The position numbers and the translations under genes are program-made. This document shows, in pieces, positions 8,037 through 16,869 of a stretch of DNA of 64,000 nt (its first letter is position 1; the number at the start of each line of letters is the position of its first letter). The notes beneath the pieces were generated by a model that was given only the letters and a program-made list of their open reading frames with translations, did not search any database and had not been told where the DNA came from. Origin of the DNA: Nocardioidaceae bacterium (GTDB taxonomy: Bacteria; Actinomycetota; Actinomycetes; Propionibacteriales; Nocardioidaceae). Location: the NCBI GenBank assembly GCA_018672315.1, contig CP076053.1, forward strand, positions 2,405,827 through 2,469,826. The letters are read 5' to 3'.

Positions 8037-8627
8037 ATGAGCGTGCACCCGGAGCGCAGCCACCCCGGCGCCGCGGATCTCGACGCGGCGCTGGCCTCCG
8101 TATGCTCCGCCCCGCGCGACGTCGGCACGGTCGACCTCCTGCTCCGTCGCCCCGACGTCGGTGCTCGTGAGCGGCTCGCTGTGGCGCGCTTCAGCACCGC
8201 CGAAGGCGTCGTCGGCGACACCTGGTCGCAGCGTCCGAGCAAGCGCACCGCCGATCGCTCGCCGCACCCCCTGATGCAGGTGAACGTCATGTGCTCGCGG
8301 GTCGCCGCCGCCGTGTCCGGCTCGGAGGACCCGGAGCAGTGGCTCCCGGCCGGTGACCAGGTCTACGTCGACCTCGACCTCTCGGTCGTCAACCTGCCCG
8401 TCGGGACGCGGCTCGAGCTCGGCACCGCCGTGCTCGAGGTGACCGACGAGCCCCACACGGGCTGTCTGAAGTTCAAGGACCGCTTCGGCAAGCCGGCGCT
8501 CTTCTGGGTCAGCGACGCCGACCTGCTGCCGTTGCGGCTGCGCGGCATCAACGCCCGGGTCGTGGGCGAGGGTGAGGTCGCCGAGGGTGACCAGGTGCGC
8601 GTACGCCGCCCCGGCGCGGCGGGGTGA
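8037..8627 (+). CDS. MOSC domain-containing protein
   Basis: A 196-residue protein with a MOSC fold. This domain is found in molybdenum-cofactor sulfurases and in enzymes transferring sulfur or handling Moco. The conserved cysteine region is EPHTGCLKFKDRFG (about 139-152), followed by LRGINARVVGEGEVAEGDQVRV, the typical end of the domain. An in-frame ATG nine bases upstream (8028) is an equally possible start. It overlaps the next gene by GTGA, so the two are translationally coupled. It is divergent from the cobalamin-binding protein gene. Confidence 0.82.
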   Translation: MSVHPERSHPGAADLDAALASVCSAPRDVGTVDLLLRRPDVGARERLAVARFSTAEGVVGDTWSQRPSKRTADRSPHPLMQVNVMCSRVAAAVSGSEDPEQWLPAGDQVYVDLDLSVVNLPVGTRLELGTAVLEVTDEPHTGCLKFKDRFGKPALFWVSDADLLPLRLRGINARVVGEGEVAEGDQVRVRRPGAAG

Positions 8628-9400
8628 TCGACCCCGGCACCCTCGCGCTGCTGGCCCTCGCGGGGCTCCTCGCGGGCTTCATCGACGCGGTCGTGGGCGG
8701 GGGTGGTCTCGTGCAGCTGCCGGCCCTGCTGCTGGGCATGCCCGGCGCGACGCCGCTGCAGGTGCTGGCGACCAACAAGCTGGGCTCGATCTGCGGCACC
8801 TCGGTCAGTGCGGCGACGTATGCGAGGCGTCTGCGGCCCGACCCGCGTACGTTCGTGCCGCTCATGGTCTGTGCCTTCGCCGGGTCGCTCGCCGGGGCGG
8901 TGACGGCGCGGCTCATCACCGAGGACGTGTTCGCCCCCGTCGTGCTGGTCGCGCTGATCGCGGTCGGCGCGTGGACGGTGCTGCGCCCGGCGGCCGGCCA
9001 GGTCACCGAGATCCGGCTGGGGCAGCGCGGGCACCTCGTCGCAGCGATCGCGCTCGGTCTCGGCATCGGGTTCTACGACGGGGTGCTCGGCCCCGGGACG
9101 GGATCCTTCCTCGTCATCGGGCTCGTCGGGCTGGTCGGCTACTCGTTCCTCGAGGCGTCCGCGTCGGCGAAGCTCGCCAACTGGGCCACCAACCTGGCCG
9201 CGCTCGTGGTCTTCGTGCCCATGGGCGCAGTGGTGTGGAAGGTCGGGCTCGTCATCGGCGCCGCCAACGTGCTCGGGGGCTATCTCGGTGCACGCACCGC
9301 GATCGGACGCGGGCCCGGCTTCGTCCGCGGCTTCTTCCTCGTCGTGGTCGCGGTCTTCGTGGTGCGTATCGGGGGAGAGGTGCTGGGGCTGTGGGGCTGA
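8624..9400 (+). CDS. TSUP family (TauE/SafE) membrane transporter
   Basis: A 258-residue integral membrane protein of the sulfite/organosulfur exporter family TauE/SafE. It has about eight hydrophobic segments and the two family repeats: LLAGFIDAVVGGGGLVQLPALL at the N-terminus and GIGFYDGVLGPGTGSFLVIGLV after the middle. Substrates are usually sulfite, sulfoacetate or other small sulfur or carbon anions. GTG at 8624 overlaps the MOSC stop (GTGA). Pairing with a MOSC protein suggests a common sulfur-related role (inference). Confidence 0.9.
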   Translation: MIDPGTLALLALAGLLAGFIDAVVGGGGLVQLPALLLGMPGATPLQVLATNKLGSICGTSVSAATYARRLRPDPRTFVPLMVCAFAGSLAGAVTARLITEDVFAPVVLVALIAVGAWTVLRPAAGQVTEIRLGQRGHLVAAIALGLGIGFYDGVLGPGTGSFLVIGLVGLVGYSFLEASASAKLANWATNLAALVVFVPMGAVVWKVGLVIGAANVLGGYLGARTAIGRGPGFVRGFFLVVVAVFVVRIGGEVLGLWG

Positions 9401-9412
9401 CATGGGGTTGAC

Positions 9413-10048
9413 ATGCGGCTGAGCGCGTACGCCGTGCCGGCCCGCAGCGCCGAGGCGGAGGTGACCGACCGGGGGTCCCGCTTCCTGGCATTTGTCGAGC
9501 GCGTGAAGGACGAGGACGCCGCCCGGGCGGTCGTCGCGGCGGCGCGCATACGGCACCACGACGCCCGGCACCACTGCTCGGCGTACGTCGTCGGACCGCC
9601 CGGCCCGCACCAGGTGCTGCGCGCGCACGACGACGGGGAGCCGTCCGGCACGGCGGGTGCGCCGATCCTGGAGGTGCTCACCGGGCGCGGTCTCGCCGAT
9701 GTCGTCGTGGTGGTGACGAGGTGGTTCGGGGGGACGCTGCTGGGGGCCGGTGGCCTCGTGAGGGCGTACGCGGACTCCGCCCGCGCGGCTGTCGAAGCTG
9801 CCGGGACCATCTCGAGAGCCCGCCGCGAGGTGCTGCGCGTCGAGCTCCCGCACGCTGAGGCGGGTCGGGTGGAGAACGCGTTGCGCGCCGCAGGGGTCCT
9901 CGTCGTCGACGTGGCGTACGCCGGCGCGGTCACCCTCGACCTCGCCGTCGACCCCGGGGCGGTGGAGCGTACGCACGCCCTCCTCGCCGAGCTCGGCGGC
10001 GGCGCCCTGGTCGCCGAGCCGGTCGGTGAGCGCTGGATGGACAGCTGA
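9413..10048 (+). CDS. YigZ / IMPACT family protein
   Basis: A 211-residue protein of the UPF0029/IMPACT family. The signature DDGEPSGTAGAPIL (about 75-88) and VVVVTRWFGGTLLGAGGLVRAY (about 98-119) are clear, followed by the DUF1949-type C-terminal ferredoxin-like domain. Bacterial members have been linked to ribosome-related functions; the biochemical activity is not settled. ATG at 9413 follows the TSUP stop by 12 bp, so it probably belongs to the MOSC-TSUP operon. The gene ends 23 bp before a perfect 35-bp palindrome. Confidence 0.9.
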   Translation: MRLSAYAVPARSAEAEVTDRGSRFLAFVERVKDEDAARAVVAAARIRHHDARHHCSAYVVGPPGPHQVLRAHDDGEPSGTAGAPILEVLTGRGLADVVVVVTRWFGGTLLGAGGLVRAYADSARAAVEAAGTISRARREVLRVELPHAEAGRVENALRAAGVLVVDVAYAGAVTLDLAVDPGAVERTHALLAELGGGALVAEPVGERWMDS

Positions 10049-10070
10049 GCCGTCCGGCGGCCCTCGGACC

Positions 10071-10105
10071 GGAGGATCCGGTGCACCAGGTGCACCGGAT
10101 CCTCC
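10071..10105. repeat. Perfect 35-bp palindrome, left copy
   Basis: GGAGGATCCGGTGCACC (10071-10087), a single central A (10088), and the exact reverse complement (10089-10105). An identical palindrome is at 11162-11196. The identity extends four bases on the inner side (GACG here, CGTC there), making a 39-bp terminal inverted repeat around the DUF559-type gene. It could serve as a bidirectional terminator between the convergent yigZ and DUF559-type genes. Confidence 0.9.
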
Positions 10106-10126
10106 GACGTGTACGCCTGGCCGGGC

Positions 10127-11090
10127 TCACGCGGCCAGGTGACCCGCCACCGTGCACGTCGATGAGCAGCTCGTGATCGTGCCGGTCCAGCCCCGCGACC
10201 TGAGCAGCCGTGCGACGGCACCGGCTGTCCAACAGCCACGCTCGACGACGTGGGCCCAGCCCAACCGCAACGAGGCGTCGCCCGCCAGACTCGCGAGCAC
10301 ATCGCGGTCGAGGTCGCGATCGCGCTGCCGACGGCTGCGGTGGTGCGACAAGCCGTCCAGCTCCACGCGAAGTCCCCAGGTGGGGTACTCGACGTCCGAG
10401 TACGTCACCGACTCGTGGTGCGCGCGTCGCACCTGACGGACCCCGCGAGGGAGGCCGTGGGGTCTCTCGACCAGTGTCAGATACCCGTGCTCGAGCACCG
10501 AGTGCGTGCCGCCGGCCAGATCGGCGAGCACCCGGGACCACCAGAGCCGGTCGGCGACTCTCGCTCGACCACGGAGCGAGGCATCCAGTCGTGCGGCGGT
10601 CGTCAACCTCGCTCCGACGGCGTCGGTCAGGTCAGCGACGCCATCGACCCGACGTCGGCGCCCAGTGGCCACGTCGAGCAGGGCTTCCTCGAGGCGGACC
10701 CGTGGCGGGGACGTGTTCCAGGAGACGAGATCGTCCAGGGCCCGACGGCGATGGACCACAGCCCGGTCAGGCGCGGCGACTCGACGCGACTCGTCGAGCA
10801 AGGTGCAGCTGGTCATGGGGCCCCATGTCCCGACCTGCGGCAAGAGTCACCGCCGTGTGATGGTCGGCCGCGGCGGGGGAGATGGCCAACAACGCTGTCC
10901 AGACCCGTTGACGCCAGGAGAGCGGGCCTGTGTGCGTCACCAGCACGCCCCGTCCGGCGAGCACGGCCTCACGGCGGCGCACCAGGCGCGCGATCTCGTG
11001 GGGCTCGACCCCGGCGGCCATCAGCTGCCGTCGTGACACCACGCCGTGCCGCTGGTCGAGGAGGCCGGCGACACGGTGGAGCGGATGCAT
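10127..11090 (-). pseudogene. Frameshifted AbiEi N-terminal / DUF559-type gene
   Basis: Two overlapping minus-strand frames together encode one protein of a type common in Nocardioides-like actinobacteria. The N-terminal frame (11090 to 10767) has an AbiEi-like winged-helix region, MHPLHRVAGLLDQRHGVVS then RRQLMAAGVEPHEIARLVRR. The C-terminal frame (ending 10127) has SWNTSPPRVRLEEALLDVA, THSVLEHGYLTLVERPHGLP and a DUF559/Vsr-like nuclease-fold part (WGLRVELDGLSHH ... LRLGWAHV). The frames join near 10795-10805, where HLA in one frame must be followed by DESRRVAAPDR in the other. One indel explains the break. The gene lies between two identical palindromes. Confidence 0.8.
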
Positions 11091-11161
11091 CCATGGAGCA
11101 TCGCGAAGAACTGGCCCCATGTCCTGCGACGACGGGCATGGCTGTGGAGAACGCGCGCGTC

Positions 11162-11196
11162 GGAGGATCCGGTGCACCAGGTGCACCGGATCCTCC
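11162..11196. repeat. Perfect 35-bp palindrome, right copy
   Basis: Identical to the palindrome at 10071-10105: arms 11162-11178 and 11180-11196 around one central A. The inner flank CGTC is the reverse complement of the GACG that follows the left copy. It lies between the 3' end of the nhaC-type gene (stop at 11223) and the 5' part of the frameshifted gene, so it could terminate nhaC-type transcription. Confidence 0.9.
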
Positions 11197-11222
11197 AGCT
11201 CGCTCCGCGGCAGAGCGGGACC

Positions 11223-12842
11223 TCAGGCGGAGGCGGTCTCCTCGACCGGGGCGTAGGAGTCGGGCATCTGCTCCTCGGGCACCACCGGCTCCAGCACGTT
11301 GCGGGCCACGAGTCCGATCGCCAGCACCGTCGCCAGCGTGAGCAGCAGTCCCAGGGTGGTGGAGCCGACCAGGGCGAGCGAGATGTAGCCGACGAGAGCG
11401 GCGGCGACCGCACTGAGCGCGTACGGCAGCTGGGTGTTGACGTGGGTGATCACGTTGCAGCCCGCCCCGGTGGAGCTGAGGATCGTCGTGTCGCTGATCG
11501 GCGAGGCGTGGTCGCCGGCCACGGCGCCCGCGAGCACAGCGCCGAGTGCGGGCAGCAGCAGCTCGGGGGCGTCCAGCGAGTTCACGATGCCACCGGCGAT
11601 CGGCAGCAGCAGGCTGAAGGATCCCCACGAGGTGCCCGTCGCGAAGGCCATCGCGCCGGCGACGAGGAAGATGACGGGCACCAGCCAGTTCGCGCTGATG
11701 GCCGACCCCTCGATCAGTCCGCCGAGGTAGTCACCGGTGCCGAGCGTCTCGATGAGCGCGGCGAGCACCCACGCGAGCACGAGGATGGAGACGGCCGGCC
11801 ACATCGACGCCAGGCCCTCCTTCAGACCGCGACCGAAGGTGTGGGCGCCGAACTTCGGGTTCTCCGCGGTGTAGCGGAAGTAGTAGTAGAAGGCGGAGGC
11901 GAGTCCGAGCCCGGCGCCGTACAGCAGCGCCTCGGTGACCAGCGTGTTGGCGAGGATGTCGACCACGTCCCACGAGCCCGCGCCCCGGTACCCGGTGTAG
12001 ACGATGCCACCGAGCACACCGGCCGTCAGCAGGGCGAACGGCACCAGCAGGGCGCGCTTCTGCCCCGGCGCGTGGGTGGGCAGGTCGGCCGAGAGCTCAC
12101 CGGGGATCTTCTCGGAGCTGTCGTAGCACTCGCCCTCGCTGAGGGCCCGCCTCTCCTCCGTACGCATCGGGCCGAGGTCGAGCCGGGAGGCGACCGTGAA
12201 GGCCACCAGGGCCAGGGCCGCCCACGCGTAGTAGTTCGCCGCGGCGGCCTGCAGGAACGCGCCGATCTCGCTGACCTCCAGCGAGGACTCGCCGACGATC
12301 GGGGCGAAGAGACCCAGGATGAACGCACCCCAGGCCGAGAAGGGCACGAGCACCGCCACCGGCGCCGAGGTGGAGTCGACGAGATAGGTCAGCTTGGCGC
12401 GGGAGATGCGGTAGCGGTCGGTGACGGGTCGGCTCACCTGGCCGACGGCGAGGGCGTTGAAGTAGTCGTCGACGAAGATCGCGGCGCCCAGCCCCGCCGG
12501 CAGCATGGCCGCGCCCTTGCGGGTGCTGATGCGGGTCTGTGCCCAGTCGGCGAAGGCGCGCGTCCCTCCGGCCATCATGATGAAGGTGGCGACGAGGCCC
12601 AGCGCGAAGGTGAAGATGACGATGAAGACCTTCGAGGTGTTGAGCGCCGCCTCGGTCCACGCCTGGGCGGCGAACGTCTCGGCCCCGAGCTTCAGCGCCT
12701 CCCACGGGTTGCCGCCGGCGACGAGGATCGCGGCCGAGACGACACCGAGGCCGAGACTCAGCAGCACCTTGCGGGTCGTCACCGCCAGGGCGATGGCCAG
12801 CAGCGGCGGCAGCAGGGTGAGGATCGGATAGGACTCGATCAC
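11223..12842 (-). CDS. Na+/H+ antiporter NhaC family protein
   Basis: A 539-residue secondary transporter with about twelve to thirteen hydrophobic segments. It belongs to the NhaC/YuiF type, exchanging sodium for protons or an organic acid/amine pair such as malate/lactate. Typical motifs are the conserved FVDDYFNALAVGQVSRPV near 123-140 and GTSWGSFSLLLPIAGG and DHASPISDTTILSSTGAGC in the second half. A soluble acidic loop (about 225-260) separates the halves. The ATG at 12842 begins directly before the first helix. The gene appears monocistronic. Confidence 0.9.
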   Translation of the reverse strand: MIESYPILTLLPPLLAIALAVTTRKVLLSLGLGVVSAAILVAGGNPWEALKLGAETFAAQAWTEAALNTSKVFIVIFTFALGLVATFIMMAGGTRAFADWAQTRISTRKGAAMLPAGLGAAIFVDDYFNALAVGQVSRPVTDRYRISRAKLTYLVDSTSAPVAVLVPFSAWGAFILGLFAPIVGESSLEVSEIGAFLQAAAANYYAWAALALVAFTVASRLDLGPMRTEERRALSEGECYDSSEKIPGELSADLPTHAPGQKRALLVPFALLTAGVLGGIVYTGYRGAGSWDVVDILANTLVTEALLYGAGLGLASAFYYYFRYTAENPKFGAHTFGRGLKEGLASMWPAVSILVLAWVLAALIETLGTGDYLGGLIEGSAISANWLVPVIFLVAGAMAFATGTSWGSFSLLLPIAGGIVNSLDAPELLLPALGAVLAGAVAGDHASPISDTTILSSTGAGCNVITHVNTQLPYALSAVAAALVGYISLALVGSTTLGLLLTLATVLAIGLVARNVLEPVVPEEQMPDSYAPVEETASA

Positions 12843-12965
12843 GACGGACTCCCTCGAGCGGCCGCGGACCCGTGCCCGCGGGATCGCTGCGACCTACCCA
12901 GGCCCGCGCCGCGCACGCCGCCCGCGACGATCTTGTGACAGACCGGTGCAGCGTGACGAACCGGT

Positions 12966-14462
12966 TCAGCTCGCGCGGCCCCGACGCTTCTTGCGTGCGT
13001 CCAGCGCCGACTCCAGCGCGGCGAGCTCCTCCCCGGCGTACACCGCGATGCGCTGCAGGCTCGGGATGGAGTCGCGGCAGCCCGTGAACCCGATGTTGAA
13101 CAGGCCGTCGTAGGAGACCGCGGTGATGTTGAGCGCCTGGCCGTTGAAGAGCAGCGAGACCGGATAGATCTCCTGCAGCCGCGCGCCGTCGAAGTAGCGC
13201 GCCTCCTCCATGCCGGGCACGTTCGAGACGACGACGTTCGCCGCGGGGGTGCCCCGGCCGCCGAACCCGAGGATGGCCTGGCCGAGGAACGGCGCCATGA
13301 GCACGGCCGTGTACGCGTCCATGGCCGCGCCTCCCACCGAAGGCAGGCGCCGCTTGCCCATGCGGGTGGAGTCGCGGATCGCCCGGATGCGCTCGATCGG
13401 GTCCTCGATGTCGGTGCCGAGGGTGGCGTACAGGAAGGTGATGGAGTTGCCCGCCTTCGCCGCACCTTCGGGGCGGACCGAGACCGGCACGTTCGCGACC
13501 AACGGCTCGTCGGGCAGCTCTCCCTGCTCGATCAGGTAGCGGCGCAGCGCCCCGCCCACCACGGCGAGGAACACGTCGTTGATGCTGCCGTCCGTACGCT
13601 CCCCGACGGCCTGCATCCGGTCGATGGAGTACTGCTGCGTCGCGAAGCGGCGCGGGGTGTGGATGCGGCCGTTGAAGATCGTGCGGGGCGCCTGGAACGG
13701 CACCGCACGGCCGGGGTCGGAGATGCCCGTGGCGGACTCGGTGTAGGTCTTGGCCAGGGAACCCAGCACCTCGCCGGTGTCGCCCAGGCCGTCGCGCAGC
13801 CCGCCGACCACACGCTTGACTGCGGAGGCGGGTCCGGAGTTCGTCGTCGCCACCGCGACCGCCGCCTCCCTGCGCGAGGGCTTGGCCGGGAGGCTGGACT
13901 GGTCGGGACCGTGCATGCCCACGGCCCAGGGCGGCAGCATCTCGCGCCGCTCCGGGTCCGCCGAGAGCATCCGCTTCAGCAGCCGGATGCCGCCGACGCC
14001 GTCGACCTGGGAGTGGTGGGCCTTGGAGTAGAGCGCGAACTTGTTCTCCTCCAGCCCCTCGATGACGTGCACCTCCCACAGGGGGTAGCGGCGGTCGAGC
14101 TTGATCGAGTGGAGCCGTGAGACGAGCACGCCGAGCTCGCGCTGCGACCCCGGGTGGGGGAGCGCGGAGTGCCGCAGGTGGTAGTCGAGATCGATCTCGT
14201 CGTCCTCGAGCGTCGTCCACCCCGGCACGGGCAGCATCTTCAGCTGCCAGTTGAAGGGGGCGCTGAACTCGTGCACCCCACGCCACCGCTCGACCAGGTC
14301 CGCGACGAACTGCGGCCGGTCCTTCGGCACCTCGAAGGTCGCCAGCATGCCGACCTGCATGGGTGTCCGCAGGCTGTCGGCGAAGATCCAGGCGGAGTCG
14401 TTGATCTTCAGGAAGGAGCGGGCCACTGCCGCATTCTTGGACCTGTGACAGTCCTTGTCCAC
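12966..14462 (-). CDS. Wax ester synthase / diacylglycerol acyltransferase (WS/DGAT) family protein
   Basis: Bifunctional acyltransferase family enzyme that makes wax esters or triacylglycerol from acyl-CoA, a storage-lipid trait of actinobacteria. The active-site motif HHSQVDG is at 149-155, and the C-terminal domain has NVVVSNVPGM and the late SYDGLFNIGFTGCRDSIP. Length is normal at about 498. The GTG at 14462 gives the longest form; another GTG at 14426 gives the more family-like start (M)ARSFLKINDSAWIF and may be the true one. Monocistronic, with the GH2 gene upstream on the same strand. Confidence 0.9.
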   Translation of the reverse strand: MDKDCHRSKNAAVARSFLKINDSAWIFADSLRTPMQVGMLATFEVPKDRPQFVADLVERWRGVHEFSAPFNWQLKMLPVPGWTTLEDDEIDLDYHLRHSALPHPGSQRELGVLVSRLHSIKLDRRYPLWEVHVIEGLEENKFALYSKAHHSQVDGVGGIRLLKRMLSADPERREMLPPWAVGMHGPDQSSLPAKPSRREAAVAVATTNSGPASAVKRVVGGLRDGLGDTGEVLGSLAKTYTESATGISDPGRAVPFQAPRTIFNGRIHTPRRFATQQYSIDRMQAVGERTDGSINDVFLAVVGGALRRYLIEQGELPDEPLVANVPVSVRPEGAAKAGNSITFLYATLGTDIEDPIERIRAIRDSTRMGKRRLPSVGGAAMDAYTAVLMAPFLGQAILGFGGRGTPAANVVVSNVPGMEEARYFDGARLQEIYPVSLLFNGQALNITAVSYDGLFNIGFTGCRDSIPSLQRIAVYAGEELAALESALDARKKRRGRAS

Positions 14463-14493
14463 CGATTGGCTCGATGCGGGGGCCGGACCGGCG

Positions 14494-16236
14494 TCACAGC
14501 TCGCGGTGGACGGCGGTCAGGGCGTCGCGTACGGCGGCCTCGTCGACCTTGAGGACCTCGCGGTCCCAGGTCAGCAGGCCGTTGTGCTCGTCCTCGACGT
14601 CGGTCAGCTGGGTCCAGATCACCGCCGAGAGACCGGCCGGGACGCTCGGTGCCACCTGCTCGCGGAGCATGCGTACGAGTCGGTCGGTGAGGTCCGTCGA
14701 GGAGATGGCGTCGGCGTACCCCCAGGGTGCGTCCCCCCAGGTGTGGCCGGGCACCGGCAGGCCGACGCCGCCGTACTCGCCGAGGGCGTGGACCCGGTCG
14801 TCGCCCTCGGCGCGCTCCGGCATCCGCCACTCGCTCAGGTACTCGTGGTGGGTCGCCACGTCGCCGCCGCCCCGGTCGTGCCAACCGCTCGCGTGCACGA
14901 CGGGTCGGGTCGGATCGGCCCGGGAGACGAGCGCACCGACCTGCACGGTGTCGAACTGGCCCCAGCCCTCGTTGAACACCGTCCACAGCACGATCGAGGG
15001 GACACATCGCAGCTGACGGACGATCTCCTCCGCGTGCTCCTCGAACCGTGCGCGGCCGGGCGCGTCGGCGCGACCGTGGAGCCGGCGCGGCCGCTCGGGC
15101 ACCCGGTTGCGTCCGTCGATCGCTCGACCGACGTACGGGCCGCCGCCGTTGGGGAGGTCCTGCCACACGAGCACCCCGAGGCGGTCGCAGTGGTGGTACC
15201 AGCGGCGCGGTTCCACCGTGACGTGCTTGCGGATCGTGGTGAAGCCCAGTCGCTTCACCGTCTCGATGTCGGCCACCATCGCGGCGTCGCTCGGTGGGGT
15301 CAGCAGACCGTCGGGCCAGTAGCCCTGGTCGAGCACGCCGGTGTGGAGGAACGGCTCGCCGTTGAGCGTCAGCCGGGGTGTGCCCGCCGCGTCACGGTCG
15401 ATGCCGACGGTGCGCAGGGCGGCGTACGAGGTCACCTGGTCCTCGCCGAGGGTGACCCGCAGGTCGTAGAGGAACGGGTCGGTCGGCGACCACCAGCGGG
15501 GGTCGGGGAGCGGGATGCGTACGCGTCCCGACAGCACCGCCGACCCCTCGGCCACGACGGTGTTGTCGGCGAGGACCTCGACACGGACCGGCGTCGTCGA
15601 CCGGGCGCTCCCGTCGGGGTCGACGCGCACGTCGAGACCCCAGCCGTCGTCCACCCGCACGGTCGTGGCCTCGACGTGCTGGATGGCGGGGTCGGGCACG
15701 GCCTCGATCCAGACGGGCTGCCAGATGCCGGAGGTCGCGGTGTACCAGATGCCGCCGCGCTCGAGCCGCTGCTTGCCGCGCATGCCCTGTCCGGTCTCCG
15801 AGGGGTCGGTGACGGTCACCTCGAGGGTGTTGCCGTGGCGGCGTACGGCGTGCGTGATGTCGCAGTCGACCGGCAGGTAGCCGCACTCGCCCCGGCCGAC
15901 GGGTGTCCCGTTGACGCGTACGTGGCAACGCTGGTCGACGGCATCCAGGTGCAGCACCACGCGGTGCGAGCCCGGGAAGTCCGCCGGCAGGTCGAACTCG
16001 CGGCGGTAGTGCAGGGTCTCGTGGGGCTGCAGCTGGCGGCGTACGCCCGAGAGCTCCGACTCCGGCGAGAACGGCACGACGATCGGCTGCCACACGTGGG
16101 GGCGCTCGCCGGTCGGGGCGATCGCGCACTCCCAGACGCCGTGCAGGCTGCGCCAGTCGGGACGGACGAGTTGGGGGCGCGGGTGCTCGGGGTGCGCGGC
16201 ATCGCTGTCGAGGGTGCGACCCCATCGCGTGAGCAC
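14494..16236 (-). CDS. Glycoside hydrolase family 2 protein
   Basis: A 580-residue retaining glycosidase of family GH2, probably a beta-galactosidase, beta-glucuronidase or beta-mannosidase-type enzyme. The N-terminal sugar-binding jelly-roll (about 25-185), immunoglobulin-like domain (about 190-285) and TIM barrel (290-580) are in the usual order. The acid/base Glu423 lies in FNEGWG and the probable nucleophile Glu487 in ALGEYGG. No signal peptide is seen, so it acts inside the cell. It is shorter than LacZ and close to the small GH2 group. No transporter is adjacent, so the substrate is not indicated. Confidence 0.88.
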   Translation of the reverse strand: MLTRWGRTLDSDAAHPEHPRPQLVRPDWRSLHGVWECAIAPTGERPHVWQPIVVPFSPESELSGVRRQLQPHETLHYRREFDLPADFPGSHRVVLHLDAVDQRCHVRVNGTPVGRGECGYLPVDCDITHAVRRHGNTLEVTVTDPSETGQGMRGKQRLERGGIWYTATSGIWQPVWIEAVPDPAIQHVEATTVRVDDGWGLDVRVDPDGSARSTTPVRVEVLADNTVVAEGSAVLSGRVRIPLPDPRWWSPTDPFLYDLRVTLGEDQVTSYAALRTVGIDRDAAGTPRLTLNGEPFLHTGVLDQGYWPDGLLTPPSDAAMVADIETVKRLGFTTIRKHVTVEPRRWYHHCDRLGVLVWQDLPNGGGPYVGRAIDGRNRVPERPRRLHGRADAPGRARFEEHAEEIVRQLRCVPSIVLWTVFNEGWGQFDTVQVGALVSRADPTRPVVHASGWHDRGGGDVATHHEYLSEWRMPERAEGDDRVHALGEYGGVGLPVPGHTWGDAPWGYADAISSTDLTDRLVRMLREQVAPSVPAGLSAVIWTQLTDVEDEHNGLLTWDREVLKVDEAAVRDALTAVHREL

Positions 16237-16292
16237 GTCTCGACCCTACGGAGTCCCCGCGAGGGAACGCCGACCAAGCCCCGAATCGACAA

Positions 16293-16332
16293 CGCGGTGG
16301 ATTGCGGTCATCAGGTGACTGCAATCCACCGC
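16293..16332. terminator. Long hairpin (copy 1) inside the duplicated msrA-end segment
   Basis: The arms CGCGGTGGATTGCGGTCA and TGACTGCAATCCACCGCG pair over 18 bp with a single G-T wobble around a 5-base loop. It lies after the residual msrA end (minus strand) and before the GH2 gene. It probably is the ancestral msrA terminator. The same structure, two loop bases changed and the outer pairs lost, recurs at 16870-16906. Confidence 0.7.
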
Positions 16333-16430
16333 GCTGATGCCGGCGTACGCCTCAGGCGGTCTTCGGGAACGGCACCCCGGTGCTCGCGTGGCAGCGGTAG
16401 CCCCACGGCACCTTGTGCAGGTACTGCTGG
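16295..16430. repeat. 136-bp direct repeat, copy 1 (msrA 3' end plus terminator)
   Basis: Matches 16870-17005 at 134 of 136 positions; the only differences are at 16311 and 16313, in the hairpin loop. The part 16352-16430 is a detached copy of the last 25 codons and stop of msrA, with no promoter or start, hence a gene remnant. Sequence identity ends sharply at both sides. Confidence 0.95.
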
Positions 16431-16452
16431 AGAACCGGCGAAGACGCGTAGA

Positions 16453-16854
16453 TCAGGTAGCGGCGTGGATGCGACGCTGCATCTCATAGAAGACCTCGAG
16501 ATCGCCGGGCGGGAGGTCTCCCGTGGCCAACTCCGGCATGTCATCGCCTTGCAGCCAGCGCAGCACATCGTCGGGTTCGCCATGGATGATTGGCACTCTC
16601 GTCCGTTCATCGAGCTCCCAGGCTTCGACCTCCGCCAGCCGCCGCCACGCGATCCCGCTCTCGCCGGCTGCACGGATGAGCCATCTCGGCGCATAGTCGG
16701 ATGCAAAGCAGGGGCACACCGCGAGCGCATCGCCGCGCGGCTCGCCGCCTCCCGCGTCCGTCGAGCCGATGTCCGGCGTGGCGACCGCGTCGAGGATCGC
16801 CTCGACCGGTGCGACAGCAGGGTCCATTCTTGGCGGTTCACCCGGCGGGGTCAT
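16453..16854 (-). CDS. Orphan protein of unknown function within the repeat-bounded insert
   Basis: A 133-residue acidic protein with no family I recognise. Visible features are a CPCFASDYAPRWLIRAAG stretch with a Cys-x-Cys pair, a middle part rich in Trp and Glu (WRRLAEVEAWELDERTRVP) and a short helical end (LEVFYEMQRRIHAAT). The ATG at 16854 is the best start; ATG at 16827 is an alternative, and neither has a good ribosome site. Base composition is visibly less GC-rich than its neighbours. It fills the 439 bp between two 136-bp copies of the msrA end, which indicates acquisition by insertion. Confidence 0.55.
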   Translation of the reverse strand: MTPPGEPPRMDPAVAPVEAILDAVATPDIGSTDAGGGEPRGDALAVCPCFASDYAPRWLIRAAGESGIAWRRLAEVEAWELDERTRVPIIHGEPDDVLRWLQGDDMPELATGDLPPGDLEVFYEMQRRIHAAT

Positions 16855-16869
16855 GCGCAAAGGACAGTT

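Noticed and set aside
10071-11196. Insertion sequence with transposase
   Set aside because: The enclosed gene is DUF559-type, with no transposase motif, and no target-site duplication is visible outside the palindromes.
11046-12938. Long plus-strand open frame (630 codons) opposite the NhaC-type antiporter
   Set aside because: No recognisable domain, heavily biased composition, and it overlaps a well-supported membrane transporter gene on the other strand.
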